Part shown: piece by piece, positions 16,727 to 25,963 of the stretch
Layout of the letters: each line of letters opens with the position of its first letter
Position numbering within the stretch: position 1 is the first letter of the stretch
From: Paractinoplanes lichenicola
GTDB lineage: Bacteria > Actinomycetota > Actinomycetes > Mycobacteriales > Micromonosporaceae
Direction: 5' to 3'
Length of the DNA: 64,000 nucleotides
Assembly: GCF_016785085.1 (NCBI RefSeq)
Contig: NZ_JAENHO010000014.1
Span: 124,001 to 188,000, forward strand
The notes under the pieces: model-generated
The model's database searches: none
The model's input: only the letters and a program-made list of their open reading frames with translations
Told to the model about the DNA's origin: nothing
Position numbers and translations under genes: made by a program

Positions 16727-17428
16727 GTGCTGACCCTCGGAGTTGACCTGGCCTCGGCCGACGAGCGGACCGCGATGGCGCGCGTCGAATGGTCGGGCGG
16801 GGTGTCCACCGTACGGGATCTGCGGCTCGGGGTGTCGGACGGTGAGCTGCTGGAGGCGATCCGGGCGGTCGACAAGGCGGGTGTCGATTGTCCACTCGGG
16901 TGGCCGTCCGCCTTCGTCGAGTATGTCGCCGGGCCGCGGAAACCGGTGGCGGCCGATGCGGCGTGGCGGCGTACGTTGGCCTACCGGGTCACCGACCAGG
17001 TCGTCCGGGCCGAGACCGGCATCAACCCGCTCAGCGTGTCGGCCGACCGGATCGCCTACGTGGCGTTCCGCGGCGCCAACCTGCTGGCCCACCTAGGCAT
17101 CGACGACCGCAGCGGTAATGACGTGGTGGTCGAGGTCTACCCGGCCGCGAGCCTGCGCCGCTGGGGCCTGACTCACCGCGGCTACAAGGTGTCGGGGCAT
17201 GACGCGCTGCTCGACGAGTTGCTGGCCGCTGCGCCGTGGCTCGACCTTGGGCCGTACGGGGAACTCTGCCGCACCAGCCATGACGCGTTCGACGCGGTGA
17301 TCGCCGCCCTGGCCGCCCGTGCCGCCGCCCTGGGCAAGTACGTGGCCCCGGCGCCGGCCCAGCAGGAAGCCGCCCGCGTCGAGGGGTGGATCGCACTCCC
17401 GCTCGGCGACCTGAATGACCTGCGATAA
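16727..17428 (+). CDS. DUF429 family protein (predicted RNase H-fold nuclease)
   Basis: This is a 233-aa cytoplasmic protein. The N-terminus LTLGVDLASADERTAMARVEW is a strand-turn with a conserved Asp. It is followed by 'GVDCPLGWPSAFVEYV' with a second acidic position, 'WRRTLAYRVTDQVVR', and 'EVYPAASLRRWG' with 'SHDAFDAVIAALAARA' near the end. These blocks match DUF429, predicted to have an RNase H-like fold with acidic active-site residues. The biochemical role is unproven. The GTG at 16727 lies 55 bp after the cassette 1 stop. It is not obviously part of that cassette because the same family is not repeated at cassette 2. Confidence 0.8.
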   Translation: MLTLGVDLASADERTAMARVEWSGGVSTVRDLRLGVSDGELLEAIRAVDKAGVDCPLGWPSAFVEYVAGPRKPVAADAAWRRTLAYRVTDQVVRAETGINPLSVSADRIAYVAFRGANLLAHLGIDDRSGNDVVVEVYPAASLRRWGLTHRGYKVSGHDALLDELLAAAPWLDLGPYGELCRTSHDAFDAVIAALAARAAALGKYVAPAPAQQEAARVEGWIALPLGDLNDLR

Positions 17429-17960
17429 CGATGGAGTTCCGGTGGGGTGCCGGGCGCTTTTCGGCCTGCGGCCTGCCCTCGTACGGGGGAAGGTCGTTGA
17501 TCTCATGACGGCGTGGCCCGCGGCGGCCGGGCTGCGGCGTGAGGGCTCGCTCGACGGGGTCGAGAAGGCGTTGTCGCCCGAGCCGCCGAGCCCGGCCCTG
17601 CTGCGATGTGAGCGGGCCGTGCACACGCTCGAGGCCGACCCGTTGCGACCGATCGCCGAGCTCGCGGCCTCCCTGGACATCTCGCACGGGCATCTCGACC
17701 GGGAGTTCACCGAGATCGTCGGGCTCGGGCCGCGGGTGTTGTCCCGGATTCTGCGGCTGCGGGCGTTGCTGGCGGCGATCGACGTCTACGCGCCGGTGGA
17801 TTGGCCGGGGCTGGCCACCGCGTACGGGTGGTTCGACCAGAGTCACTTCATTCGCGACTTCCGGCGGCACACGGGGGTGACGCCCTCGGCCTACGTCAGG
17901 GCCCAGCGCGCCGCGTTCACGCCCGACCAGGCGGCGCCCGGGTTCACCCCGGAGATGTGA
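17415..17960 (+). CDS. Short AraC-family transcriptional regulator, N-terminal domain reduced
   Basis: The protein has 181 aa at most. Residues ~75-170 are a full AraC double HTH: 'LRPIAELAASLDISHGHLDREFTEIVGLGPRVLSRILRL', then 'PVDWPGLATAYGWFDQSHFIRDFRRHTGVTPSAYV', whose second helix pair is the best conserved part of the family. The first ~60 residues resemble only the end of the DUF6597-type sensor domain normally ~150 residues long. The start at 17415 overlaps the DUF429 gene by 14 nt and has no obvious ribosome site. Either the gene is a real short version or an N-terminally degraded copy. The next gene, an SRPBCC protein, is a typical companion. Confidence 0.7.
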   Translation: MTCDNDGVPVGCRALFGLRPALVRGKVVDLMTAWPAAAGLRREGSLDGVEKALSPEPPSPALLRCERAVHTLEADPLRPIAELAASLDISHGHLDREFTEIVGLGPRVLSRILRLRALLAAIDVYAPVDWPGLATAYGWFDQSHFIRDFRRHTGVTPSAYVRAQRAAFTPDQAAPGFTPEM

Positions 17961-17994
17961 AAAACGTCCAAGACGCGGTCGTGAGGATAAAGCC

Positions 17995-18387
17995 GTGACC
18001 ACTGCTTTCACCGCCGCCGCGACCATCGACCGCCCCGCCGCCGAGGTGTGGGCCCGGCTGACCGACTGGGCCTGGATACCCGATGTGGACAGCGTCCGGG
18101 TGTCCGGGTCCGAGCTGACCTTCCGCGCCCGCGGCCGGGACCGTACGGGCCGGGTCGAGGTGGTCGAACCCGGCCGTACGGTGGTCGTGCACTCGGCCCA
18201 GGGCGGGGTGACCGCCGCCTACACCTACACGTGCGAGCCCGACGGCGGCCGGACGCACCTCACGGTGACCGCCGACTGCCGGGTCACCGGGGTCATGCGC
18301 CCGTTCGCCGGTCTGCTGCGGGCCGCGATCCGCCGGGCCGACAGTGGTCAGCCCGGCGCGCTCAAACGGGTCATCGAGGGCCGTTGA
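17995..18387 (+). CDS. SRPBCC (START/Bet v1-like) family protein
   Basis: This is a 130-aa single-domain protein. It begins 'ATIDRPAAEVWARLTDWAWIPDVDSVRVSG' (family pattern: strand, helix with W..L.D...., strand). It ends with a long amphipathic C-terminal helix (MRPFAGLLRAAIRRADSGQPGALKRVIEG) that covers the hydrophobic pocket in this fold. It binds or transforms a small lipophilic ligand in family members. It lies 34 bp after the AraC-type gene, so it is probably co-transcribed. The GTG at 17995 has GAGG eight bases upstream. Its last 17 bases overlap the 3' end of the convergent ATPase gene. Confidence 0.82.
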   Translation: MTTAFTAAATIDRPAAEVWARLTDWAWIPDVDSVRVSGSELTFRARGRDRTGRVEVVEPGRTVVVHSAQGGVTAAYTYTCEPDGGRTHLTVTADCRVTGVMRPFAGLLRAAIRRADSGQPGALKRVIEGR

Positions 18388-21300
18388 CCTCGCGGATCGC
18401 CGACTCGATCTCCCGTACGCGGTCCGCCAGCAGCCCGACCGCGCCGACCGCTCGCACCATCGGGTCGTCGTCGGCGCCGCCCAGGGCCTGCTCGCGGCGG
18501 TACGCGGCCTTGACCTCCTCCCACCGCGATTCCTGCGCGGGGGTCAGCCGGTCGCGCAGCGCGGCCAGCTTGAGCAGGTTCGCCTCGGCGCCGGCGGCCA
18601 GGGTCTGGGCCTCGCCCAGGTAGTGGTCGTCGATCACCGTCTCGAGCTCGGCGTCGTTCATCGCCGGGACGATGCGCTCGGCCAGCTTGTTCATGTTGCG
18701 ATAGGAGCCCTGCAGGCGGAACGGCGGCTCGACCCGGGCCGCGTCCGACTGGGCCGCCGAGGCGATGTACGCCTGGTTGTTGCGCAGCACCACCCGTTGC
18801 GCCCGCTTCATCTTGCGCAGCACCGACAGCACCTGCTCCAGCTCGGCCGCCGAATACGGATAGGACAACCTGTCAGCCCGTACGGAGTCGTCGCCGTCGG
18901 CCAGGCGCAGCAGCAGCGGCAGGTCGGCCCGGTCGCGCGCGGCCAGCGGGGCCAGGGTCGTGTTCGAGGTGAGCGCGTTCTCCAGGTAGGACAGCTCGAA
19001 CAGGTCCTCCCGGCCGGCCAGCACGTCGCCCAGGTTCCACACGTCGGCCCGGTTGGCCAGCATGTCCGGCACCCGGAAGCGGCGGCCGGTCTCCGTGTAC
19101 GGGTTGCCGGCCATGCACACCGCGAACCGCTTGCCCCGCAGGTCGTACGTGCGGGTCCGGCCGTCCCAGACGCCCTCCATCCGGCGCTGGGCGTCGGTCA
19201 GCGAGATGAACTTCTGCAGCAGCTCCGGGTTGGTGTGCTGGATGTCGTCCAGGTAGAGCAGCACGTTGTTGCCCATCTGGAGGGCGAACGAGATCTTCTC
19301 GACCTCCTGCCGGGCGGTGGCGTCGGGCGCGTCGGCCGGGTCGAGCGACGTCACGCCGTGCCCCAGCGCGGGCCCGTTGACCTTCACGAAGATCAGGCCG
19401 AGCCGGTCCGCCACGTACTCCATCAGCGTGGTCTTGCCGTAGCCGGGCGGTGAGATCAGCAGCAGCAGGCCGGACTGGTCGGTGCGCTTGCCGTCGCCGG
19501 TCGCGCCCAGCTGCCGGGCCAGGTTGTCGCCGATGAGCGGCAGATACACCTCGTCGAGCAGGCGGTTGCGGACGAACGCGGTCATCACCCGTGGCTTGAA
19601 CTCGTCGAGCCGCAACCGGTCGCGTTCGGCGGCGGCCAGGGCGGCCCGCTGCTTCTGATACGCGCGATAGGCCGGCATCCTTTGTTCACGGAGCTGCCGG
19701 GTCCGAGTCAAAAGATCATCCAGCCGTACGGTCAACGCGCCCCCGTCGATGCGCGGATGCACACCGAGCAGCCCGGTCACGGTCTCGCTGAGCGACGCCG
19801 ACACGTCGTAGCGGGGGAGGTCCCGGGCCACCTCGATGGCCACCGCCTCCACCAAATCCGCCATGTCGCCCGAATCCGGTTTGGCGGCCTGGAACGCGGT
19901 CAGCCAGGCTTGCACAAGCTGCTTACGCGCGTCCACGTCGCTGTCGAGGGCCCGCAAGTCGGCCGCGTACTGCCGCCCGCCCGGGGACTGTGCGCCACCC
20001 AGCTCACGGTGGAACCGGTCGAGCAGCGTACGGGCCCCGGCGCTGGTCGCGAACCCGTCCGGCGCGGCGGCCAGCTCCTCGGCCAGGTATTCGCCGCCCG
20101 GCCCGAGTTCGGCGCAGAGCTCGTCCCAGGCCGCGCCGGCCGAGCCGAACATCTCCCGGGCGCGGGCCAGCGACGCCGCACGCAGTGTCCACGACTCGCG
20201 CTGTTCCGGGGTGGTGTCGAAGGCCCAGAAGAGCTGCGCCGCGGCCCGTACGCGGGGCTCGTAGCGCAGCAGCCCGGCCCCGGCGTGCAACCGGATCAGG
20301 GCGCCCAGGATCAGCGTGGCGTCGGCGTCGTGCACGCCCCGCTCGTAGCCTTCGTCGTACCGGGCCTCGGCCCCCCGGCGTACGAGGTCGCGCAGTGTGT
20401 CGTCGGCGAGGGCCGTCGGATGGTCGGCGAAGATCGCCGCGGCCAGGTGCTCGCCCCGGTAGACCTGCTCGTCCTCGGAGACCAGGGGCTGGTTCCAGAA
20501 CGGCTTGGTGGCCAGGAACGCGTCGTCGCGGATCGGCCCCCGATAGTCGGTGCCGGTGATCGCGAAGGCCAGCTCGTTGTCGTGCGGCACCAGGGTGAGG
20601 TCGATCGCGCTGGTGTTGACGGCGAACGCGTGCCGGCCCAGCCGGATCGTGCGGCCGCCGTCGTCGTAGAGGTCCTGCCGGTCCCGCAGCGAGCGCCCGG
20701 CGTCCTGCCGCGCGGCCTTGAGCTGGCCGTCCAGCTCCTCGGCGCGGACGCTGTCGCCCAGCTCGCGCAGGTCACCCGTGAGCGAGCGCAGCTTGGCCAC
20801 CATCGGGTCGGTGGCGAAATACGTGTTGACCTGGTCGGCGTCGGTGAGCGTGCCGGTGCGGCGGCGCACGGTGTCGAGGATGCGGCGGGCCGAGTCGGCG
20901 AGCCGGTCGGCCCGGCGGGCCTGCTCGTCCAGCAGGGCCTGGCGGCGACCCGAGATCGCCTCGTAGACCTCGGTGCGCTTGGCCCCGAGCTGCTCGGCGA
21001 AGTCGGCGAACTCGCCGAACCGGGTCTCCAGCGTCTCGATCTGCGCCATCAGCCGGGTCAGGTGCTCGTCGCAGCGCTCCGGCGTGTCGGCGGCCGCCAG
21101 CGCGCCGCTGACCGCCTGCCCGAACAGGGCGAACTCGGCCGCGAACTCGGCCCGGCCCTCGAGCGCGGCCAGCTCGCGGCGGCGGCCCTCGACGGTGGCC
21201 CGGGCCCGGTTCAGCCCGCCCATCACCGTGCCGAGGCGTTCCAGGATCCCCACCCGTACGGTGGCGTCGGCGATGTCGAGACCGCCCACGACCTCGGTGA

Positions 21301-23182
21301 CCGCTTGCAAGCCGTCGAACTGCTCGGCGATGCGGGCCGTGACCGGCTCGGCCTCGGCAGTGGTGGCGATCCCGGCGGCCGAGGCGACCAGGTCCTCCAC
21401 CGTGGACTCGTAGTCGGCGAACGCGTCCGGCCGCTGCAGATGCTCGACCGCGCGCCGGGCGGTCTCGTCGACGGCGGTGGCCAGGCTCGCGTCCACGGCG
21501 TCGATCCGGGCCGGGTCGGCGTAGCGCATCTCGCGCAGCCCGGCCAGCCGGCCCTGCTCCTGGCGCAGGCCGCCGAGCTGGGCCACCCAGCCGCCGGTGG
21601 TGGTCGGATTCTCGGCGCGGGCCTTGCCGATCAGCGAGGCCGCGTTGCTCTCGGCCGCCGTCACCGCGCCGGCCGCCTGCGCGGTCAGCACCTGCACCGA
21701 CTCGAACTCGTCGAGCACCTGCTCGGCCGTGGCCCGCACCTCGGACAGCGGCTCGCCCAGGTTCTCCAGCTCGGGGTCGTCGAGCCAGTGATAGCTGTCG
21801 GCGACCCGGGCGCAGGCCGCGATGATCGCCTCGAAGACCGGCCCCGACGGGCTCATCTCCTCGACCATGCGGTCCACGGCGAGCGCGTCGGCAATTCCCC
21901 GTACGAGGTCCGCGTTACCGATCCGGTCCAGCGGGCCGTCGCCGGCCGGTCGGGACGCGGCGTGCGTGTCGGACTCGTACGGGGTCTGCCACACCTGCAT
22001 CGGGTGCACGCGGGCCGGCTCGTCGGTGGTCGTGCGGAAGACCACCAGGGTGCCGTCGTCGAACAGCGAGTAGCCGTGGCCGACGATCGGGGTGGCGACC
22101 TCCTTGCGGATCACGTTGTACGGCAGCAGCAGGTAGCGGCCGGCGGCACGGGCGTGGAAGACGTACAGCACGTCCTCGCCGTTGACCGAGTGGATCGCCC
22201 GCTCGTACTCGAGGTCGGTGGTGTCCGCGTCGAACGTCTTGGCGACCCCGGTGGCCAGGTAATAGCCGCCGGGGAAGATCACGCCCTGGTCGTCCGGCAG
22301 CCGGCGGCAGGCCTGCCCGATGCCGTCGAGGCGGCGCACGTCCTTGGTGCGGGTGTTGAAGACCAAGAAGCGATAGACCGTTTCCTGGTACGGCAGGACA
22401 CGCAGCAGAATCAGCGGCCCGACCCGGGCGTACGAGATCTCGGCGTCGGCCAGGCTCTGCAGCGGCTCGTCGACCGGCTCGGAGAAGATGCCCTCGCCGT
22501 CCTCGGTGTTGTTCTCCACCTTGACGGTCAGGCTGCCCCCGACCGCCTCGACGAACACCTCGTCCTCGATCGACACGTGCGGGTGCCGGCCCAGCACGTG
22601 CTGCTCGCGGCCGGTGACGGTCCACTCGAAGTCGTGCTGCGGCGGGAACACGTGGTCGCGCTCGCCGCGGTTGTCCTGGTAGGAGACCGTGCCGTCGGTG
22701 CCGACCTGCCAGCGCAGCACCTTGAGGTCGTCGCCGCGGGCCCCGGTCTGGAAGACGGCCAGCAGCAGATTCTCGACGCGGCGCAGCTGCAGCAGCTTGG
22801 TCTGCTTGTAGTAGCGGTAGAGCTCGGCGAAGTCCCGCTCGAACTTCGGGTCGTCGAGCAGCCCCGGCAGCGTGGCCGCTTCGAACGTGCCGTTGAACCG
22901 GTGCACCGCGAAGACGTCGGACACCGAGGTCTCGGTCTTGAGCCCGATGAACACGTTGTAGCCGAACAGCATGACGCCGCCGACCTGCGCGATGTCCCGC
23001 GGCACGCAGTTGTTCTCGGTGCGCACCCGGTCGGTGTGCAGCAACCGGGTCTGCTGCCCGCCGAAGGTCTCGATCCGGCGGGCGTTCAGGGTCTCCGCGC
23101 GGCCGGCCAGTTCGCGCGCACGCGCACCGAGCCGGCCGCGCAGCACCTCGTAGGTGCCGGCGTCAATGGTCTCCGCAGTCAC
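18371..23182 (-). CDS. Large DUF3686-type AAA ATPase ('DNA repair ATPase' family)
   Basis: This is a 1603-aa cytoplasmic protein. The N-terminal ~450 residues form a beta-rich region with repeated 'FLVFNTRTKDVRRLDGIGQ'-type strands, matching DUF3686. Residues ~450-1100 are largely coiled-coil helices. The C-terminal AAA module has Walker A SPPGYGKTT (~1240) and Walker B NVLLYLDDIQ (~1310), followed by a sensor region. In other bacteria these ATPases sit next to a flotillin and a small OB-fold membrane protein, exactly as here. The GTG start overlaps the flotillin stop (GTGA), so the three genes are translationally linked. The 'DNA repair' label is historical; the linkage suggests a membrane-associated role. 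Confidence 0.85.
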   Translation of the reverse strand: MTAETIDAGTYEVLRGRLGARARELAGRAETLNARRIETFGGQQTRLLHTDRVRTENNCVPRDIAQVGGVMLFGYNVFIGLKTETSVSDVFAVHRFNGTFEAATLPGLLDDPKFERDFAELYRYYKQTKLLQLRRVENLLLAVFQTGARGDDLKVLRWQVGTDGTVSYQDNRGERDHVFPPQHDFEWTVTGREQHVLGRHPHVSIEDEVFVEAVGGSLTVKVENNTEDGEGIFSEPVDEPLQSLADAEISYARVGPLILLRVLPYQETVYRFLVFNTRTKDVRRLDGIGQACRRLPDDQGVIFPGGYYLATGVAKTFDADTTDLEYERAIHSVNGEDVLYVFHARAAGRYLLLPYNVIRKEVATPIVGHGYSLFDDGTLVVFRTTTDEPARVHPMQVWQTPYESDTHAASRPAGDGPLDRIGNADLVRGIADALAVDRMVEEMSPSGPVFEAIIAACARVADSYHWLDDPELENLGEPLSEVRATAEQVLDEFESVQVLTAQAAGAVTAAESNAASLIGKARAENPTTTGGWVAQLGGLRQEQGRLAGLREMRYADPARIDAVDASLATAVDETARRAVEHLQRPDAFADYESTVEDLVASAAGIATTAEAEPVTARIAEQFDGLQAVTEVVGGLDIADATVRVGILERLGTVMGGLNRARATVEGRRRELAALEGRAEFAAEFALFGQAVSGALAAADTPERCDEHLTRLMAQIETLETRFGEFADFAEQLGAKRTEVYEAISGRRQALLDEQARRADRLADSARRILDTVRRRTGTLTDADQVNTYFATDPMVAKLRSLTGDLRELGDSVRAEELDGQLKAARQDAGRSLRDRQDLYDDGGRTIRLGRHAFAVNTSAIDLTLVPHDNELAFAITGTDYRGPIRDDAFLATKPFWNQPLVSEDEQVYRGEHLAAAIFADHPTALADDTLRDLVRRGAEARYDEGYERGVHDADATLILGALIRLHAGAGLLRYEPRVRAAAQLFWAFDTTPEQRESWTLRAASLARAREMFGSAGAAWDELCAELGPGGEYLAEELAAAPDGFATSAGARTLLDRFHRELGGAQSPGGRQYAADLRALDSDVDARKQLVQAWLTAFQAAKPDSGDMADLVEAVAIEVARDLPRYDVSASLSETVTGLLGVHPRIDGGALTVRLDDLLTRTRQLREQRMPAYRAYQKQRAALAAAERDRLRLDEFKPRVMTAFVRNRLLDEVYLPLIGDNLARQLGATGDGKRTDQSGLLLLISPPGYGKTTLMEYVADRLGLIFVKVNGPALGHGVTSLDPADAPDATARQEVEKISFALQMGNNVLLYLDDIQHTNPELLQKFISLTDAQRRMEGVWDGRTRTYDLRGKRFAVCMAGNPYTETGRRFRVPDMLANRADVWNLGDVLAGREDLFELSYLENALTSNTTLAPLAARDRADLPLLLRLADGDDSVRADRLSYPYSAAELEQVLSVLRKMKRAQRVVLRNNQAYIASAAQSDAARVEPPFRLQGSYRNMNKLAERIVPAMNDAELETVIDDHYLGEAQTLAAGAEANLLKLAALRDRLTPAQESRWEEVKAAYRREQALGGADDDPMVRAVGAVGLLADRVREIESAIREVNGPR

Positions 23183-25176
23183 CGGGTGGCCGGTACCTTC
23201 CCGTCGGCGATGCCCATCTCCTGCGCGGCGGCCAGCAGCTCACGCAGCTTGCCGGCGTCCTTGCCGCCGTTCTTGATCTGCTGGGTCAGGAACGCCGCCA
23301 GCGTCACGTTGGCCACGTCGCCGGTCGACACCGAGCCGACCACGCGGCCCAGGTCGTCGGCGAAGTTGGCCGTGCCGTCCAGGTAACGCTGGCCGATGCC
23401 CTGCGCCACCGACGAGTGCTCGACGAAGCCGTCGACGCTCTTGCCCAGGGTGATCGAGCCGATCAGCTTGTCGAAGAACATCGAGTCGCCGCCGACGATG
23501 TCGATGTCGGCCTTCTCCAGCCCGGCCGCGAGCACCATGGCCTGCGCCTCCGCGACCTCGCGGTGCACGTTGATGCCGGCCAGCCGGATCTCCTTCTCCA
23601 TCTCCAGCCGCAGGCGGTACTCCTCGTGCTCGCGGGTGGCGTCGTCGAGCGCGGCCATCGCGCCCGCCTTCTCCTGCAGACCCTCGGCCTCGCCCTTCAG
23701 CTTCTCGCGGATCGCCTCGGCCGCGACCAGCGCCTTCTCCCGCTCGACGGCGGCCTCGGCGCGGCCCGTCTTCTCGATCGCGTCGGCGCTGCGCTCGCGC
23801 ACCAGCACGTCGGCCAGGCCGGACGCGGCCGCCTCGGCCTGGGTGCCCTCGGCCAGCCGGATCTTCGACCGGGCGTCGAGCTCGGCCGCCTGCTGCCGCG
23901 CCTCGGCCAGCAGCACTTCCTCGCGGGCCTTGAACTTGGCCGCGGCCTCGGCCGCCTCGGCCGCCTTGATGTCCTTGACCAGGGCCTCCTGCGCCTCGGC
24001 CTCGGCCTGGATGACGACCGCCTGACGGGTGCGCTCGGCCTCCTCGACCGTACGCAGGCGCTTGATGTTCTCCTCCTGCTCGGCGACCGTCTTCTCGACC
24101 GCGATCCGCTCCCGGATCACCTCGGCCATGAGCCGCTTCTCCGCCTCGACCTCCTTGTCCTTCGAGATCGTGGACAGCTCGGTCTCGCGGTCGCGGCCGA
24201 TCACCTCGAGCATCCGGTCCTTCTCGATGCGCTCGGTCTCGATCGCGATGACCCGCTCACGGTTCTTCTCGGCCACCGCGATCTCGCGGCGCTTGTTCTC
24301 CTCCTGCACGCCGAGCTGCTGGTCGGTCTTGAGCCGGGCGCCCTCGGCGCGCAGCCGCTCCTCGGCGTGGGCCAGGGCGATCTCGGCCTCCTCGCGGGCC
24401 CGCATGGTCTCGATCTCGCGGCGCTGCTTGATCTCGGCGTCGGTCTGCCGGCGCTCCAGCTCGAGGATGGCCTCCCGCGCGTCCACGTTCTGGCGGGTGA
24501 TCTCCTTCTCCTCGTTGCGCCGGAAGTCGTTCGTGCGCACGGCCTCGATCGCGGTCAGCTCGGTGATCTTGCGGATGCCCTGCGCGTCCAGGATGTTCTT
24601 GGGGTCCATCGAGCCCAGCGGCGTCTGCTCGAGGAAGTCGATCGCCGCGTCCTCCAGGCTGTAGCCGTTGAGGTCGGTGCCGATCACCTCGATGATCTGG
24701 TCGCGGAAGTCGTTGCGCCGGGTGTAGAGGTCGACGAAGTCGAGCTGCTTGCCGACCGTCTTGAGGGCCTCGGAGAACTTCGCGTTGAACAGCTCCTGCA
24801 GCGTCTGCTCGCTGCTGGCCCGGTCGGTGCCGATGGCCTGGGCCACCTTGATGACGTCCTCGGTGGTCTTGTTGACCCGCACGAAGAACGTGATCCGGAT
24901 GTCCGCCCGGATGTTGTCCTTGCAGATCAGGCCCTCACGCCCGGTCCGGGTGATCTCGATCGTCTTGACCGAGATGTCCATGATCTCGGCCTTGTGCAGC
25001 ACGGGCAGCACCACGGCGCCGGTGAACGTGACGTCGACGCGGCGCACCTTCGACACGATGAGGGCCTTGCCCTGCTCGACCTTGCGGAACATGCGGCTGA
25101 TGAAGAACAGCACACCGATGGCCACGAGCAGGACGACGGCGATGAGGATGCCGAACCCGGTGGAGACAACGTCCAT
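23179..25176 (-). CDS. Flotillin-like SPFH/band-7 protein (YqiK type)
   Basis: The protein has 665 aa. An N-terminal membrane helix (FGILIAVVLLVAIGVLFFISRMF) is followed by an SPFH/band 7 domain (~30-220: VEQGKALIVSKVRRVDV, KTIEITRTGREGL, DIRITFFVRV). A very long charged coiled coil (~220-540, rich in E/R/A) comes next, and a C-terminal ~110-residue domain with 'VGGDSMFFDKLIGSI' ends it. Flotillins scaffold membrane microdomains and form large cages. The ATG at 25176 shares one base with the stop of the upstream OB-fold gene (TGATG), and its own stop overlaps the ATPase start. A TTG one codon earlier is a weaker alternative. Confidence 0.92.
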   Translation of the reverse strand: MDVVSTGFGILIAVVLLVAIGVLFFISRMFRKVEQGKALIVSKVRRVDVTFTGAVVLPVLHKAEIMDISVKTIEITRTGREGLICKDNIRADIRITFFVRVNKTTEDVIKVAQAIGTDRASSEQTLQELFNAKFSEALKTVGKQLDFVDLYTRRNDFRDQIIEVIGTDLNGYSLEDAAIDFLEQTPLGSMDPKNILDAQGIRKITELTAIEAVRTNDFRRNEEKEITRQNVDAREAILELERRQTDAEIKQRREIETMRAREEAEIALAHAEERLRAEGARLKTDQQLGVQEENKRREIAVAEKNRERVIAIETERIEKDRMLEVIGRDRETELSTISKDKEVEAEKRLMAEVIRERIAVEKTVAEQEENIKRLRTVEEAERTRQAVVIQAEAEAQEALVKDIKAAEAAEAAAKFKAREEVLLAEARQQAAELDARSKIRLAEGTQAEAAASGLADVLVRERSADAIEKTGRAEAAVEREKALVAAEAIREKLKGEAEGLQEKAGAMAALDDATREHEEYRLRLEMEKEIRLAGINVHREVAEAQAMVLAAGLEKADIDIVGGDSMFFDKLIGSITLGKSVDGFVEHSSVAQGIGQRYLDGTANFADDLGRVVGSVSTGDVANVTLAAFLTQQIKNGGKDAGKLRELLAAAQEMGIADGKVPATR

Positions 25177-25760
25177 CAATGACCCCTTGTTGCGATATCG
25201 GTGGGAACGACCCAGAAGAACTCGCCGTCCGGGTCGAAGTCGTAGAGAAGCGCCTCGGACCCGGCGCGCAGATCGTCGGTGCCGGCCTGGCGCACCTGGA
25301 CGACCGCCGACGAACCGTCAGGCGCGTGCACCTCGGCCTGACCGAACGTGTCGGTCACCCGTCCGGTGCGGATGATGCAGGTGAGCCCCACGAAGTCGGC
25401 GCGGGAGGCGTCCGGGCCGTCCGGGAGCATCTTGCGCAGCGGGATCACCAGAATGCGGGTGAGGATCCAGGCCACGGCGAGCGCGGCGATCAGGACGGCC
25501 CAGAGGGGGATCGGGCCGTGGAACTCGCCACCGGCCAGGCTGGCGAACCAGGCGAAGGCGATCAGCAGGGAGAACGAGATCGGTGCGGGCACCCCGCCCA
25601 GGCCCGCGAAGTCGAGCGGGCCGCCGTCACTGGCCTCGGAACCCGCGTCCGGGTCCGCGCCGCCCACGATGACGACAAGCCAGAAGCCGACGACCACAAC
25701 CAGCAAGGGAGTGAAGAGAACGGTCGGAAAACTCAGCGCAGCGTCGACAAAACCGCCCAT
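25176..25760 (-). CDS. YqiJ-like membrane protein with C-terminal OB fold
   Basis: The protein has 194 aa. Three hydrophobic segments come first (TVLFTPLLVVVVGFWLVVIVGG; PISFSLLIAFAWFASLAG; PLWAVLIAALAVAWILTRILVI). A ~80-residue beta-rich domain then starts 'GLTCIIRTGRVTDTFGQAEV' and ends 'EFFWVVPTD', which matches the OB-fold of YqiJ/NfeD-like proteins. These small proteins accompany flotillins in bacteria and probably regulate or anchor them. It is the first gene of a three-gene minus-strand operon with the flotillin and DUF3686 ATPase genes. The ATG at 25760 has a G-rich ribosome site about ten bases upstream. Confidence 0.85.
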   Translation of the reverse strand: MGGFVDAALSFPTVLFTPLLVVVVGFWLVVIVGGADPDAGSEASDGGPLDFAGLGGVPAPISFSLLIAFAWFASLAGGEFHGPIPLWAVLIAALAVAWILTRILVIPLRKMLPDGPDASRADFVGLTCIIRTGRVTDTFGQAEVHAPDGSSAVVQVRQAGTDDLRAGSEALLYDFDPDGEFFWVVPTDIATRGH

Positions 25761-25963
25761 GCTCAGACCGTCCCCCGTCCCATGATCGTGTTCTCATGGT
25801 GACAGCCGGTGTCCACCCCACGATTCGCCCGCACATTCTGCGGCCCGACCCCGGTCGCGAGCCACCCTGCCTGCGCTTTTTTCGCGAAACCGTCATACGG
25901 CTGCGACGGCTACTACCCGCCGTCTCAGCCTTCCGGCGCCGAACGGGACCCGACCGGCTGCTG

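Noticed and set aside
19682..23386. 1234-codon open frame on the plus strand
   Set aside because: It is the antisense shadow of the DUF3686 ATPase gene; the product is low-complexity Arg/Gly/His-rich without motifs.
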